Assembly (NCBI GenBank): GCA_045837725.1
Contig: JBEWZL010000136.1
Span: 1 to 64,000 of the forward strand
DNA length: 64,000 nt
DNA from: Vermamoeba vermiformis
Taxonomy: Eukaryota > Tubulinea > Echinamoebida
Direction: 5' to 3'
Position numbers and translations under genes: made by a program. The notes beneath the pieces are model-generated. The model searched no databases, was not told the DNA's origin, and was given only the letters and a program-made list of their open reading frames with translations. Below, one piece after another: positions 48,618-61,434 of this stretch (positions are counted from its first letter, which is position 1; each line of letters starts with the position of its first letter).

Positions 48618-49796
48618 ATGGAATATCAGCCAGTAGATGCAACTGATTATTGGTCCAGCTTGCCTTCTGATATTCAGCAGGAGATCCTGTTGCGTTTACC
48701 AATTAAAGATTTGCTGAACGTTGCCGCCACCAACAAAATTACAACGGCAAATATTAATAATAATTATATTATATGGCGGGAGCTGTATAATCGAAGAGCT
48801 CGAGCACCTTCAGAGCCAGATGCTGTTACCAATTATTCTGATTCCGAATGGAAAACTCGTTACCGAGACATGTTTGGTTGGGTAAGAAACTATATAAATT
48901 ATGGCGCCAAGAATTAAAGAGTTTTTTCCCTTGTTTTTTCATCGTGACAACTCTAATCCGATTCTGTAGTCTCATCCGTGGAACTGCAACGTTTGCAATG
49001 GCTCCCCTATCGAGTGTTATGCTTTCAAATGCTTGCATTGCGAAGGTTTTACGTGCTGTCAAACGTGCTACGAGAAACACGGGCACTTTGAAAATCACGT
49101 GCTGCTCAAATATTACAGTCATGCATCGGGTCAGACCGCGATCAACCACAAGCTCGATGATCAGCGCGGCCATGCGTTAGTAGAGCCGGAGTGCTTCAAA
49201 TGTCACAAGGAGCTGCAATACCCAGTGCGCAGAAGTGCTACTGACGAGCGGATCTACCTGTGTGACACGTGCGTGACGAGCGCAGAGTTCTCACAGCACC
49301 GCACACATCGCGTGAAGTGCAGAGAGGTGTGCCTGCCCACGCATGTCAACAAGGCTGTATTCTGCTGCCTCGAGTGCACGCACTTGCACACAGTAGAGCC
49401 AGACAGCCCTGCTTGGCCCTATCAGTGCGTGACGTGCAGAACTACGCTGATACAAGAAGGAACTATTTGTGTCGACTGTCATTCGAACAGCGAAAAGATG
49501 GCCGAGCATCAAGACCACAAAATCATTCGTTTGCCGGCCGTCCGCAATCACACCGGCCATTGTGCTTGTTGCCGACACAACGCTCGCTTCGTGTGCTACA
49601 AATGTGCGGTAAGTTACATTGCCCATGGTGGTTATTCAACTAACTTAACTTGACTGGCTCTAAGGTGTGTTCTAATGAGGAGTACTGCGAGTACTGCGAA
49701 GAATTGGGCGGCTATCACTACGACGGCCAACACCCTAGCCTGGTCATCCCTCACCCGTGCTTGTACGATCAAATTATCGCTGAGCACAGCCAATGA
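48618..49796 (+). CDS. F-box protein with tandem zinc-binding (B-box/ZZ-like) region
   Basis: Three exons: 48618-48881, 48970-49608, 49665-49796. An N-terminal F-box (LPSDIQQEILLRLPIKDLLNVAATN) is followed by a long Cys/His-rich region. It has regular CxxC pairs (CNVC, CLHC, CCQTCYEKH, CFKC, CDTC, CCLEC, CVTC, CVDC, CCRH, CYKC, CEYC), like repeated ZZ or B-box fingers. Probable substrate-receptor subunit of an SCF ubiquitin ligase. Confidence 0.82.
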
Positions 49797-50571
49797 ACAT
49801 CCGTTTAAGTTACTACTGTTGGTTCTCTGGTGATGTCTCTTGTTCATGCAACAACAATATATCGCGGAGCACATTAAAAAGGTGTAGATCCAACAATTGG
49901 CTGGAGAGTGATGCAGTAAATGGCATTGGAAGTGCAGTGTGCATTCAGCTGATCGTTAATGCTCGACGAGATAAACGACGATGTGAGATTGTGGTGACAA
50001 TTATTGCTTGGTCAGGGCTTTGGAGGTCCGGAAACTCGCGATGATGAATTCGCAGGTTCCGCTTTGATATTGCCAGAGGCCAATGGTGGAGATAGGCCAA
50101 TGGCAAAATAGTAGTGGTACTTTGGCTTTTATTGGGTATTGGGTTTAATCGTCATCGATGATCAATCACCGCTCGCGCCAGTGGTGTCTAATGGTCCGTC
50201 ATCACCTGCAGTGTCCTACAGCACAACGGCGTCAACGAGTGATTATAATGCGTACCTTCTGACCAGCGGATCTCGTTGCCATTTGGCGCTTTGAAAATAT
50301 GTTGATTCGCGCGGTAGGGTAAGTAAGTTGCGAACAGAAGTTGCGATTTTGTCCTTGCGTGTTTGAAGAGAAGGTTTATTATATTACAAGGTAAAGGCTA
50401 AATGGCCCGTTCTCTCAAAATTAACAAAAACAAAATTAGATCAAGGTTGATTTTCTTTTCGAGCTTTGACCCAAGCAGCTCGACGAGCATTTTTTCTTAA
50501 ATAAATATTAAATATCGCCAATGAATACCGTATTGTTCTTTCATTGACGAGTAAGCCACGTAGATCCGTTT
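49797..50571. other. Intergenic, no gene seen
   Basis: Between the F-box gene end and the G-alpha stop codon. Short open frames on both strands lack motifs or splice support. A degraded gene is possible. Confidence 0.4.
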
Positions 50572-52849
50572 CTAAATTTCCATGACGCCTTTGATGGTCT
50601 TCTGAATGATGGTTTCTTTGACGACTTTGAATACGAATCGAATATTATCGCTGTCTATAGCACAAGTGAGGTGCGGGTAGATCACGTGCGGCGAATGGTT
50701 CGTTTCTAAGAATCGCGCTTTGATGTATCCGATCGCATTTTTGTAGTCGCATCCACCTTTCAAAAAATGTTAAAATATTATTCATATGATAGCAATATAG
50801 TATTCTTACCTGTATAGTTCTTAAAGCAAACGTTTAGATCGATTTTCTTAATTTTCTCTTTGAACAGATCGTCTTTGTTCAAAAATAAAATAATAGGAGT
50901 CTTCCTAAAATAGACGCTGTTGCATACTTCATCGAAGAGCATCAATGACTCTTTCATCCTACATAATATAAGATAATCAGACTCGAAGAACGCTTAATTT
51001 TCTAAATTAGGAAAGTTCGGTAACAGATCCGGCACCAAAAAATCGATCGTTACACGAGCTTAGTATCAAATATAACGTACCTATTCTGAGTCATATCTTC
51101 TCTTAGTGTCTGATCGTACTCTGATAGGGCCACGCAGAATATAACAGCCGTTACTGATTCGAAACAGTGAATCCACTTCCTTCGCTCACTTCTTTGACCA
51201 CCAACGTCCACCAGCCTAATAATGTCACATTAATTTTAATTTATATATTAATACGACTATATTCGGAATTTACCAGCGTTATTGGACTGAATTAAAATTT
51301 GATGAAGATCCATCCGCAAAAAAATCATAATATGTAATGAAAAATGAGCTCAAAAATATTATAAATATGATGTTATTAGCCTATTGTTGCCATATTTACC
51401 TGAAAGAAAAGTCTTCTAATTTAAACAACGCTTCATCAATACCAGTCGTGCGCACACGAGCGCGCAGGACGTCAGAGAGTGAAGGCACGTAGTCTTTGGC
51501 CATATATCGCTCTACATTGCTGAAAAAACTAAAAATAGAGAATTCATTAGTATTTAGACTCACAAGGTAATAATAAAAATTATTGTGGCATGCCGTAATT
51601 TTAAATTACTAAAAATCAACTAAAAAATATTTGCGCGAGTATATAATTCCGCATGATTATACAGGTCATATAAAGCTATACTCTATTATAGATAATTTCC
51701 CTGGAGCAAATTCTTTCTGCACGTCGCATCCGGAAATTTAGTTTTAAGTTTGAATTTGAAACTTAGCGGCAATAATAATAATAGGATAAACTTAATATAT
51801 AGCACTTACTAAGCAGCAGTATCGTTTAATTGATAATGTTTGTCGCGCGCTTCAAATGCAGTTCTAATGCCTTTGTCATTCCACAGCGTGAGCACCATCT
51901 TGCCGATCCGCTCGTCCCAAACATCGCCTGTGACTGGTAGGCTCAAGACCTCAGTTGCCATTGCCTAATTAGGAAGTTACGATTAGTTCTGATTTAATTT
52001 CGCAAAGAAAGATCCGCGAATAAAATTGTAAAATTTAGAAGAAAAGAAGAATGCCAATTTGTGTCACAACTGAATATTATAGTATTATTTTATACGATGC
52101 ACCGATAAAAAGAATCAAAATCGATAAAATAGTCCAATATTGGAAATTTAGAAAATATATCTTTTTTTGGATCGTGCACGTTGACAAATTGATAGCGATA
52201 TGATTAATAGCGCCGTTAATAGGACGTCGATTAAATAAATTTAAACATACATGCCTTATAAACAAAGCATACTAAACGTCAGATGCGTTGATAAAATTTG
52301 AATTGGATCGGCAAAAGACCGTTTGTGTTTATCGAAATTTGAAGTAAAAATATTACCGTATGATCAGCTTCTAATGGAATATTTAATTGTTCTGCTGCCT
52401 GAATGATTTGCTTCATCTGCGTGATCACATTTGAGAAGATGATAAACTTGTAATTAATAAGCTCTTCATTTGACCAAACTTTATCACCACTTTGCTCTGC
52501 TTGAAGTACTTTCATTTGTTTAAATATAGTACTCTTGCCAGATTCTCCAGGACCTAATTAATTGAAACTGTCAAAAAGCTGATTCGCAACTGAATTCGGC
52601 AGATTTGACACCGATTTATCGTCCATGGAATTAAGTGCATATATATCATGCATTAGAAAATCGTATCGTTGAAAGTAATCATTGGCAATTCAAAATCCAA
52701 TTTTTTGTTAAGCTCAACGATAAAATTAATTTACCTAATAATAATAATTTGACTTCCTCCGATAGCAATCTCCTTGCTTCATGTAACTCCCGTGTAATTT
52801 GCCTGTCTGCCGCCGTTTGTGGGGCCTCAGTACCACACATGTTGCCCAT
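50572..52849 (-). CDS. Heterotrimeric G protein alpha subunit
   Basis: Multi-exon minus-strand gene with start ATG 52849 and stop 50572-50574. MGNMC at the N-terminus is a myristoylation and palmitoylation signal. GPGESGKS (P-loop) is created across an intron; Pro replaces the usual Ala. RVRTTGI (switch I), [12 protein letters not shown] (switch II, catalytic Gln), FLNKDDLF and TCAIDSDN (guanine base recognition) complete the GTPase. The helical domain lies between the P-loop and switch I. Length is about 350 residues. Confidence 0.93.
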
Positions 52850-53952
52850 CGCTGATGTAAAAATAATACAATTGATAATGAAGGATTATATACAGTATAA
52901 TGAAATAAATATGTGATATATATTATAGAGGTGATAAACAAATAAATAAACAAGTTTTTCGTCTCAGGCTGTGTTCATTTACGTGGACTGGAAGGAATAT
53001 AATAAAATTATCGCAAACAACCACTTGACTCCGCAAAGACTACAGAAACTGCAATGTATAGACTAAACCCTATCTACGTCTCCACAAGATTCCTGATTAT
53101 ACCTTTCAAGAAGTGCGGAGTAAATCCGAGAGGCAAAGATTCTTTTCTCGATCTTGGCGTGTTTCCGCGTGCTTAATATAACTACGATATACCTTCGAGC
53201 ATTGCCGTTTGGCTAGAGCGAGCACGAGACTTAATGGTCTTTGTCTCCATTGGAGACCACCGTTCACATTTTGCCAAAGATTTCAAACTGAAACAGCGCT
53301 TGCGTGGTCAACGCACTAATTAATGTTATCGCCCATAAGCATTTAGATACTATGATAGATTTAATATCACAATATTAAATTAAACTATTTTTGGTTCGGA
53401 TACAACGGGCCGACAGTTACGAATCATGGAAGCTTCCAAAAACCGTGATCCAGCTTCCATTTGCCCCGATGTGGTTGTATTCTAATCTTTACTTACTCCC
53501 GTAATGCTGAACATGCCTCGTATGAGATCAGATCGAAAGAGCTTTCCATAAGAAGTGTTGCTAATGCCATCAACAAGAGAACTCCTCTAAGGAGCTCTAT
53601 CTTGTAGCGGTCGTTATTTATTTGATAATAAATGTCAGTTATTGTTATTTTTAGGTTTTTTGTATGTAGATCCAGTATGATGATTGGAGAGGTTGTTGAA
53701 TAGATAGTGAATACCGAAACTCGTTGCGAGTTGAATATAAATCCAGAATGAATAGTGCCAGCATGATGAGGTAGGTAGCGGCTGAATATAGATGGCGTGG
53801 TGAGGTTTGTAGCAGATCGTCGCGGCGGGGTAAATCCAGCTCGAAATGGGATTTCAAAATCACTCCGAAGTGAACTGCGATGGTCTGTGTGAGGGTGTTG
53901 AATGAATAGATGATATGTAGATGGATAGATAGTTTGATGAAACGTCGTGCTC
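52850..53952. other. Intergenic, partly GATA-rich
   Basis: No gene supported. From about 53650 to 53940 the DNA is purine-rich with TAGATGATA-like text, probably the 3' flank of the LRR gene. The frame at 53493-54029 on the minus strand is a shadow. Confidence 0.4.
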
Positions 53953-56900
53953 TTAGAACATGTTGAGCGGATGCAGCGGCAAGACGTTGAGGTCCAAAAT
54001 AGTAGTGCTGCAGTAGCGAGCCAAGACATTGATCTCTCGGCGTCGGAGGGCCTTCAAGAGCATTGCGTGAGCGGTAGTGGCCTCTTTGATGACATTGCGG
54101 TACTGCTCCTTGTCGAAGCAGAAGCGGCGTTTGGATCCGGGTTCGTGAGTCTCCCAGATGACAAAGTGAGATTGCTTATTGGGAGCATTGAGACCAACGC
54201 AATGAGAGCTCGATCTGATGCTGGGCGTGAGGTCCATTTGTTCCCACATGTAGCCGTTGTTGCTGTTATCGGTGTGGTAGTACAGCAGTCCGTTGAAGTT
54301 GTCGATGTTGCAACCACAGCACCAGTCGTCAATGATCGGCAGTGCACCGCTGTTGCCTTCAGCTGTCAGTTGCAAATGTGAGATCGATGCGCCGTTCTCG
54401 TTCGCCCAGATCGGGATGTCATCGACGTAGATCGTGGTCTTGACAAGGCGACCAAATTCTTCGCCTTCAGTAGTCGCGTCCAAGTTCTCTTCGAGGCTCT
54501 TAGAGACCAAGTCGACATCAACGCGAAGTCTGTTCACGATAGGGCGGTCAGAGCTGAACTTGGCACCGTGCGACATCCAGCCCATGGAGCCCTCGTAGTA
54601 CTGGAAATGTCTGTTGCCGTAGATCGTGTGGTTCCACAATTTGAACTCTACGTGAGGGTACTTGATCTTGAGCAGTTCAAACTCGGGCTCTAAAAGACAA
54701 GGCGATGTTGCTTCGGCTTGACCACTGGATCGAGCTCAGTTAGTGCCGCTTCAGAATTAATAGACTATTTCAACTACTTACCGACACATTAGGAGCGAGG
54801 TTAGCTTGGGACAGGTGTTCATAATATTAAGAATAATATCGAAGGAGACGTTGTTGCAGCTCCACAACTCAAGGCGAGTGAGGTTAGGATAGGCGCCAAT
54901 AAACGTTGAGATCTCGTTCTCGTGAGTCAAAGCAACCGTAGAGATGTTGATGCAAAGGTGCTCGATATTGGAAGCAATCTATTTTCAAATTTAATACAAA
55001 AACGGCGAAAATTAAATTCGAATCTGGCGCTTACTTGACCAATGGCTTTCAAAGCTCCACCAAAGTCTTCTTCGTTCGAATACTTCGTCAAAGACAACGA
55101 ATTCAAGCTTTTCCATGACTTGGCTTTGGCTAGGGAAGCAAGCAACATTTGGGCAGAGATGTTCGTTTGGGTCACATCCACGACCTCAAGAGAGCTCGCA
55201 TTATGGTTCTCGTTCAAAACAAGACTATATTACTTACGTTAGTATCGCGTTTAATCATATATCGCTCCAAAACTTACTCGACAAAAGACGGATCGCAAGC
55301 CACTCCGTAGATGTCAAGCTTTTGAAGTCGCTTGCAGTTCTTGACAATGTCGTTGGAAGTAATACCAATACCGATATCTTTGTTTCTCAGGCTCAACTCG
55401 CTCAAGCTAAATAAACAAATCAGATCCGGAGTTACAGCAGTGAGTTCAAGCGCGTGCAAACTTACTGTTCGAAGCGACTGAACCACTCGTTGAAGCCAGC
55501 CTCGAGCACGCCAGTACCCGAGAACTTGAACTTGCGCAAGAACCGCAAGCTGTTGGGGTACTTAGTCCAGTTGTCTTGCACTTCGCTCGAATCGCTGACT
55601 GAGATCGGGCATCCGTCGACAGTGAGGACTTTCAAGTGTTGGCAACCGAATATAATAGGATAGATATCGGTGACTTGAGGGCAGTGAGAGCAATCAAACG
55701 AGGTCAGCAGTGGGAACAAGCGGCCGATGAATGAAATGCCTGGTAATAGTAAAAGTTAACTCACGATCTAGCGGATCGCGCGACGGATCGCGACAGGTCA
55801 CACGATAAGTATACGATCTGTAATAATCTAGATGGAATTTTCGTATAAAACATTGCCGTATAAACTTCTGAACGTACCTTTGCTCGTCAAGCGTTCGCAT
55901 CCACTGACAACAAGCTTGGAGAGATTCGGAAACTTTCTTGGCGCTCCTTCGCAGAAAGCAACGCTGCAAACGTCACAAGGACTTTGCGGTGGTCGATAGC
56001 GTGAGCTTGATCGGCCTTGAGCGAGGTTTTTGACGAATGAGCTCAGCGGTCCGCAGAGGCTAGAGCACTGATCTGCATCCAAAACGTCTCGGCTAGGATC
56101 GCGTCGAGAAGGGTAAGGATCGTCGTACTGGTAGTACTCGATGAGGTCTTCAATATCTTCTGTTTCTTCTCTCTTGCGCTTCGTGCCATGGGAAGGGGAG
56201 CTGGGTGAACTTGCGCTCTTTGCAGCGAGAAGCGGGCGAATGGCAGTGTTTATGTACAAGGTCTCGAAGGCCTCGTCGGGGAGGTTGGTGCCCGAGAGGT
56301 AGAGGCGCTCGAGTCGTTCTAGGGATTGGATTATTCTACATATCGCGGCCGGATTGAGATTTGTTGAACTCAGATCCAGCACTCTCAAATTATTTACATA
56401 GTGCTCGTTCGTGCAAATGAAGTCTATGGTCTCTTCTTTGACGATGCAATCGCTTAGGTCCAAAACTTGAATGCTAGTGCAGATCTGAAAGCAGAACGGT
56501 AAATAAAAATACGAAAAAACGTTTGAATCCAGCAAAATGAATAAAAAGTTGTGGTTTCACTTTTTCATAATTCACATAATATCTGATGGTATAAATTATT
56601 GCAATTTGGAGAAGAGTGAATTAACAGTGAATTGCAAGGCTAATTACCTTTACCGCTCTGTCAATAGCTTCGGGACTGGGTCTTATAGTCTTATTCGCGT
56701 TTGATAATCGAAGGGTCGTTAGCTTTGGTGAAGCCAGTGCCAATAGAGCCCGGTCGTTGAGTAGATTTTGAAAAGCAAGATGCGTCATCAAGTTTTCCAC
56801 TAACTCTGTGGGCAAGAATTTATGCAATTGAGAATCGTAGCTTTGACTGATTATTTGGGTAAGCTTGGCAAGGCATTGATTCTTCAATGAAGCAATATTA

Positions 56901-56992
56901 GAGCTTTTATCAATTGAAATCTGATAATTGGTAAAGCTCGGGCCAGATCTTTTGAATCGTTTGTAATTTGAGCCGTGGCTTTTGACTCTCAT
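53953..56992 (-). CDS. Leucine-rich-repeat (RNI-like) protein
   Basis: At least seven exons from about 56992 (ATG of MRVKSHG; a longer frame exists) to TAA 53953-53955. Repeats of the LxxLxLSxx type recur: LTTLRLSN, IQVLDLSDC, LRVLDLSSTNL, LERLYLSGTNL, LSKLVVSGCERL, LKVLTVDGCPI, LQKLDIYG and LTRLELWSC. A basic/acidic insert (KRKREETEDIEDLIE) lies between repeats. The C-terminal 230 residues (ending LHPLNMF) are a separate Trp/Asn-rich domain without repeats. An F-box at the N-terminus is not clear. A protein-interaction role is likely. Confidence 0.75.
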
Positions 56993-57832
56993 TTTTGGTG
57001 ATTTTGGAGTCGTAGTGATGCTGGCCGTAGTGGTAAAGCTTGCGGTAGAACTGGGATGGAGTTCAGCGGATTGACTTCCGCCCAGCTGAACTTCCGAGAC
57101 TTGTGTTGTTAAACTCGTCGTTGTAACTAAGGAATAAAAGGCTTGTTTTCCAAAACAATAAAAAGGTGCAGTTCTGTTGTAACTCACTGCAGCATAAACT
57201 CACTATTGACCGATGAACTTCTTAAAATAGCAACATCATGTGAGGAGAAATCTCATCTGTGTACAGAACCTTGCTGAGTTTTAGCGTGCGAATTAGCGGC
57301 GCTGGTGTCTCGGCGATATGCTACACCGAGTTGCAACGACCGGAGGCGGATGCGATGAGTTCAGCCATTCATTGAATCCGGAAACTTGTTTTTCTAACAA
57401 TAGGAGGAGAAAGGCTTGTTTCACGAAGTTACTCAAAATATTCCTCCGAGCACTGCGCGAGTTTAGTCTGCATTTGGATTATGAGAATGCTCGAAAAAGT
57501 ACTTTTGAAGTCGGGCCGCTCTCAGATCTGCACTCGTAACAAGTTGTTACGAGCAACAATAGGTCTGAATATGTCCTTAGACGTGAATTCAGGCTTGGTG
57601 TGTTCAGTAGGTTGCGCACACTGGTCGCGGATGAGGTCAATGGCTGTTGTAGCGAGCGGTGGTTGGTGAATCTGTCTGTCGATCGCGCGTTAGAGTACGT
57701 TTTCTGTTACTTACGAGTAGGCTATTTTGTGGCTCGGTAGTGATATAACGACAATTTATTACAAGTGTAGGTACCAAAAGATTATACAAAGCGTCGAGTG
57801 GTTCCGAATCGATCGCGTTCACATCGGTTTGT
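56993..57832. other. Intergenic, no gene seen
   Basis: Short open frames only. An upstream exon of the LRR gene could lie in 57000-57190, because the open frame continues there. Confidence 0.35.
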
Positions 57833-58208
57833 TTATTCGTCCTTGAAGTCAGGGAAACATTCCTAAACATTTGATTAGGACAATATGCACGTGCAATAAT
57901 GTATATAAGGCATTTTTAAAGGTTACAGTTGAAGACATAGCCAGTAAATGAATTTCTGAATTTAATCCACAATTATTAATTAAAATAATATTTACCGCGA
58001 AGGAGTTCTTTGGGTGTCTGTTATCAGCGTGTTCAGTAAGCATCTTTTTGCTGCTGACGCTCATGAATGAAGTCAAGCAGACCTTGCAAACAACAGTCTT
58101 GGCGGCTTCGTTGACCTTCAGCTGACTCTTGGCCGACTTTTGCTGATTTTGTTTCTTAGCGTTTCGCTCACGCTTTTGTTGAGCTCGGGCACCGTTACCG
58201 CTAGGCAT
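57833..58208 (-). CDS. ZNF706/SERF-like small zinc-finger protein
   Basis: Two exons (58208-57996 and 57862-57833) give 80 residues. The basic N-terminus (NGARAQQKRERNAKK) is followed by CKVC and, after FMSVSSKKML, EHADNRHP. These are the C2H2 ligands in the arrangement of the ZNF706/At2g23090 family. Exon 2 adds ECFPDFKDE, the family's usual ending. The 133-bp intron contains the other apparent frame of this region. Confidence 0.87.
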
Positions 58209-58412
58209 GTTGTTTTGTTTTACAGTTATGAAAATCAAAAGATAACGGGTTTGAAATTTTAAGTGATCGACCGCCCTGGTTGAAACTTTTTGGCCGGATG
58301 TACGTGGGCTAATAATCATTTTGCGCTCGTACTTTGCTGACAGGGCGCAGAGAGGCGTATTTTTCTCGTTAATATCATAGTAAGCAATTTTTGAAGCCAG
58401 ATTGAGCGCGTC

Positions 58413-60041
58413 ATGTCAGAACAAGCAAACAAGTGCCCTGTCTGCGGCAAAACAGCAGACCAAGTCAAATTATTGCGATGTTCAGCATGTAGAGCAGTAT
58501 CATATTGTTCAGTAGACCATCAGAAGCAAGGTAAAAGGATCCTGCAGTAAGCCGACTTGCAGCTGCATGGGAATGTTATTCTCGAATTTAGATATTGATA
58601 TAATATTTTAGACTGGCCAAAACACAAGCCAAATTGTAAAAAAGTGCCATCTGGTAAGAGACAGTTTTGTTGTTTCAAATGACAAAATCGAGAAATTAAT
58701 TATAGACGCGCACACCATTGCCCATAATGTATACGTGTTAAATAATGATATTAATATTTATTTTAAATGAAGCATCCGCTGCAACTCCAAAAACAACCAC
58801 AGTGTCAACAACGAAGCAGTATTTGAAGCCCAAGCCGTTACCAGAATATTTTCCATTCCAATTAAAGAACGGATTCATCTATGGTTCGAGTCCTGATGGA
58901 GTAAGTACCAAGATCCTCCTCAGCCTGAGATCCATTCTCTGCTAAGCCGTCATCTGATAGATTTTTCCGTGATAATCGCGCAAATTATTAACGAGTGATA
59001 TTTAGATCGACAATAATCTATTAATTCTCTTGCATGGACTTGGAGACAGACCAGATCCATATGCTGACTTTGCAAAGAACATGGCACTGCCACAGGTAAG
59101 TAAAATCAATCACAATAACAAATATTATACTGAGAGCCGCGTATAGTAAGCTGATGTTTACAGACAGCTTATTTATCATTGAGGGCACCACGACCGCTGT
59201 TTGATCTGGGTTACGAATGGTACGATTCATTCGATGAAGAAGGTGCTCGTAAGTAGAGCGACATTAATATGCTATATAATGTTATTAATCGATGACTATA
59301 ATGCAGTTATGGTTAACTCACCAATGAGACTGATGGAGTTGGCGCGATTAAGGCAGTCGTTCCAAGGCATGTTCACGAGTCTTATCGAGAAGTGCCAGTG
59401 GAGCTATTCAAATATAATATTGCTTGGATTCTCACAGGTACCGAGCACTACTATATTAGGCAATACGAGTAGTTGATTCTAATTTTCAACGGCTAGGGAG
59501 CGACAGTAGCATTAGATATCGCATTGAATTGGGAGAACAATATTCCACTCGCAGGAGTTATTGCGATCTCAGATAGTATCGTAGATGAAACTATTCAAGA
59601 GTGCAAAGAGAAGTCTAAATCGATTAATAATGCTAAAGTACTGGCACCCATCTTTATCACTCATGGATCCGACGACGATACAATCCCAATGCAAAAGGCA
59701 CGAGAAAAGGTACTATTGCAATACTTATATATCGATAAAGCAGACCGTTAATTATTGTCGTAGAAAAATTTCTTAATAGAGCAGCTCGGCAAGGACAAAG
59801 TGGTTTGGAAAGAGTACAGGAAAGGACATCAAATGATTTCGAGCGAGGTATTGACAAAATGACGATAAATTTAGTATTTATATTAATTTTATCGCGTTGA
59901 TAGAAAGAGGCAAAAGAGCTGATGGAGTTTATTGCACCGAAGATTAAGATCAGATCTATCGCACTCGAACAACAAGAAGGATTGATAGAGATTACTGGTG
60001 ATGCTAAATTAGAAGTATTGAAGAATATGTCTAAGAAATAG
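58413..60041 (+). CDS. MYND-finger protein fused to an acyl-protein-thioesterase-like esterase
   Basis: Exon 1 encodes a MYND zinc finger: CPVC, CSAC, YCSVDHQKQ, and WPKHKPNC after the intron. Later exons encode an alpha/beta-hydrolase: HGLGDRPDPYA, the nucleophile elbow GFSQG (Ser), ITHGSDDDTIP (Asp) and GHQM (His). About eight small introns are present. The C-terminal 40 residues (IRSIALEQQEGLIEI... MSKK) are unassigned. MYND plus carboxylesterase in one protein is an uncommon arrangement. The esterase portion resembles lysophospholipase/APT enzymes. Confidence 0.8.
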
Positions 60042-60469
60042 GTCATTAAATGTTCAAGATCCTTCAACATTCCTACTGTCGGATGTGTTTTCGTATGGCT
60101 TGTTTGCTTCGCCGATCATTACGTTGCCGTTGAGTAGAACAAATCAATGGCTACGAAATTTCTTGTACCGAGGGGTAGAAGCGAGAGGAAGAACCGGGGC
60201 TCGGAGAAACGGAAATTATCGCAAGGTATGGATTCAGCACCCTTCGCTCAGAAGTCCGCTCTTTCTGATATAGATACATTACAAATTAACTATGACGGTC
60301 AAGAGATTTGAAATTAGTCTATTTGGAGGCTACCGAAGCATTAATTATAATTCAACGGAAGAACATTTCTATTTTAGGAAATCGTCTCGAACATTACGAC
60401 AAGGTCTATAAATAACGGGATGATTCTATTTATCATTTATGAAAGCAGAATAGCAATACGAACACATCA
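60042..60469. other. Intergenic, no gene seen
   Basis: The frame at 60085-60273 has no support. It contains the GST gene promoter. Confidence 0.4.
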
Positions 60470-61171
60470 ATGTCTACTATTAAACTCTTTGGCTTGCGCG
60501 GATCGACTTGCACTCGTCGTGTACTGGCAGTACTCGAAGAAACAGGCTTGCCCTATGAATTCTACCGCGTGGATTGGGATGGATTAGAGCATAAATCAGC
60601 GGATTGGATCGCGACCAAGCAGCCATTTGGTCGAATTCCAGTTCTTAGAGATGGTGACTACCAGATCTACGAATCCCGCGCAATTGCTCGTTACTTAGCC
60701 TCCGCTTACGATAAGACAGGCACGCTGTACCCTTCAGACCCGAAGATCCGCGGCAAAATCGAGCAATGGATCTCAGTTGAACAATCTTACTACGTGGCAG
60801 CTGAAGATCTCGTCGTCCAAGTCATTTTTACGCCGATGAAAGGAGGAGTTCCCGAGCAAGCGAAAGTTCAAGACGCAGAGACTCGATTGCATCATGCGCT
60901 TAGCATTATCGACAATCATCTTGCCGCCTCACAATTCTTCGTGGGTGATAACTTTACTGTCGCAGGTAAGATCCAAAAACAAATCAAGTTATTCCAGTTT
61001 TATAACGATGCATTAGATATTGTGTTCATGCCCTACACAAATATGCTTATGAAACTTCCAAACTACGTCGAGTTCTACAGCAAGTACAAAAACTTCATGC
61101 GCTGGTGGCAACAAGTTTCAATTCGTCCTTCCTGGCAAAAGATAGCAGCTCAATCCGAGTTTAATTTTTAA
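60470..61171 (+). CDS. Glutathione S-transferase
   Basis: The N-terminal thioredoxin-like domain has GSTCTRRVLAVLEETGLPYE, the cis-Pro in GRIPVL and YESRAIARYLA (the glutathione site). The C-terminal helical domain follows. A 51-bp intron (60966-61016, GTAAGA...ATTAG) is divisible by three, so the unspliced frame stays open. Splicing gives FTVADIVFMPYTNML, the form usual for phi/theta-like GSTs. The spliced length is 216 residues. Confidence 0.88.
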   Translation: MSTIKLFGLRGSTCTRRVLAVLEETGLPYEFYRVDWDGLEHKSADWIATKQPFGRIPVLRDGDYQIYESRAIARYLASAYDKTGTLYPSDPKIRGKIEQWISVEQSYYVAAEDLVVQVIFTPMKGGVPEQAKVQDAETRLHHALSIIDNHLAASQFFVGDNFTVAGKIQKQIKLFQFYNDALDIVFMPYTNMLMKLPNYVEFYSKYKNFMRWWQQVSIRPSWQKIAAQSEFNF

Positions 61172-61434
61172 TCGCCATAATAACGATAGTCGTGGATAGC
61201 ATTATTTTGAACAGGCTATAAATAAAAATTAAATATTCATTCTTCTACGACACGCTAATGCCTCGTTGCCACCTTACCATATTTTCGTTGACGTAGTTGA
61301 TATTGCCAACATTTGGCGTAAGAACACAATAAACAAGCCGACGCTTAATTTTACGGGCCGTAAAATTCGGATCCAAAAATAAACAAATCTTTTTTGCTGT
61401 GCAAGAAAAGGGATCATTCATTTTTTACACAACA

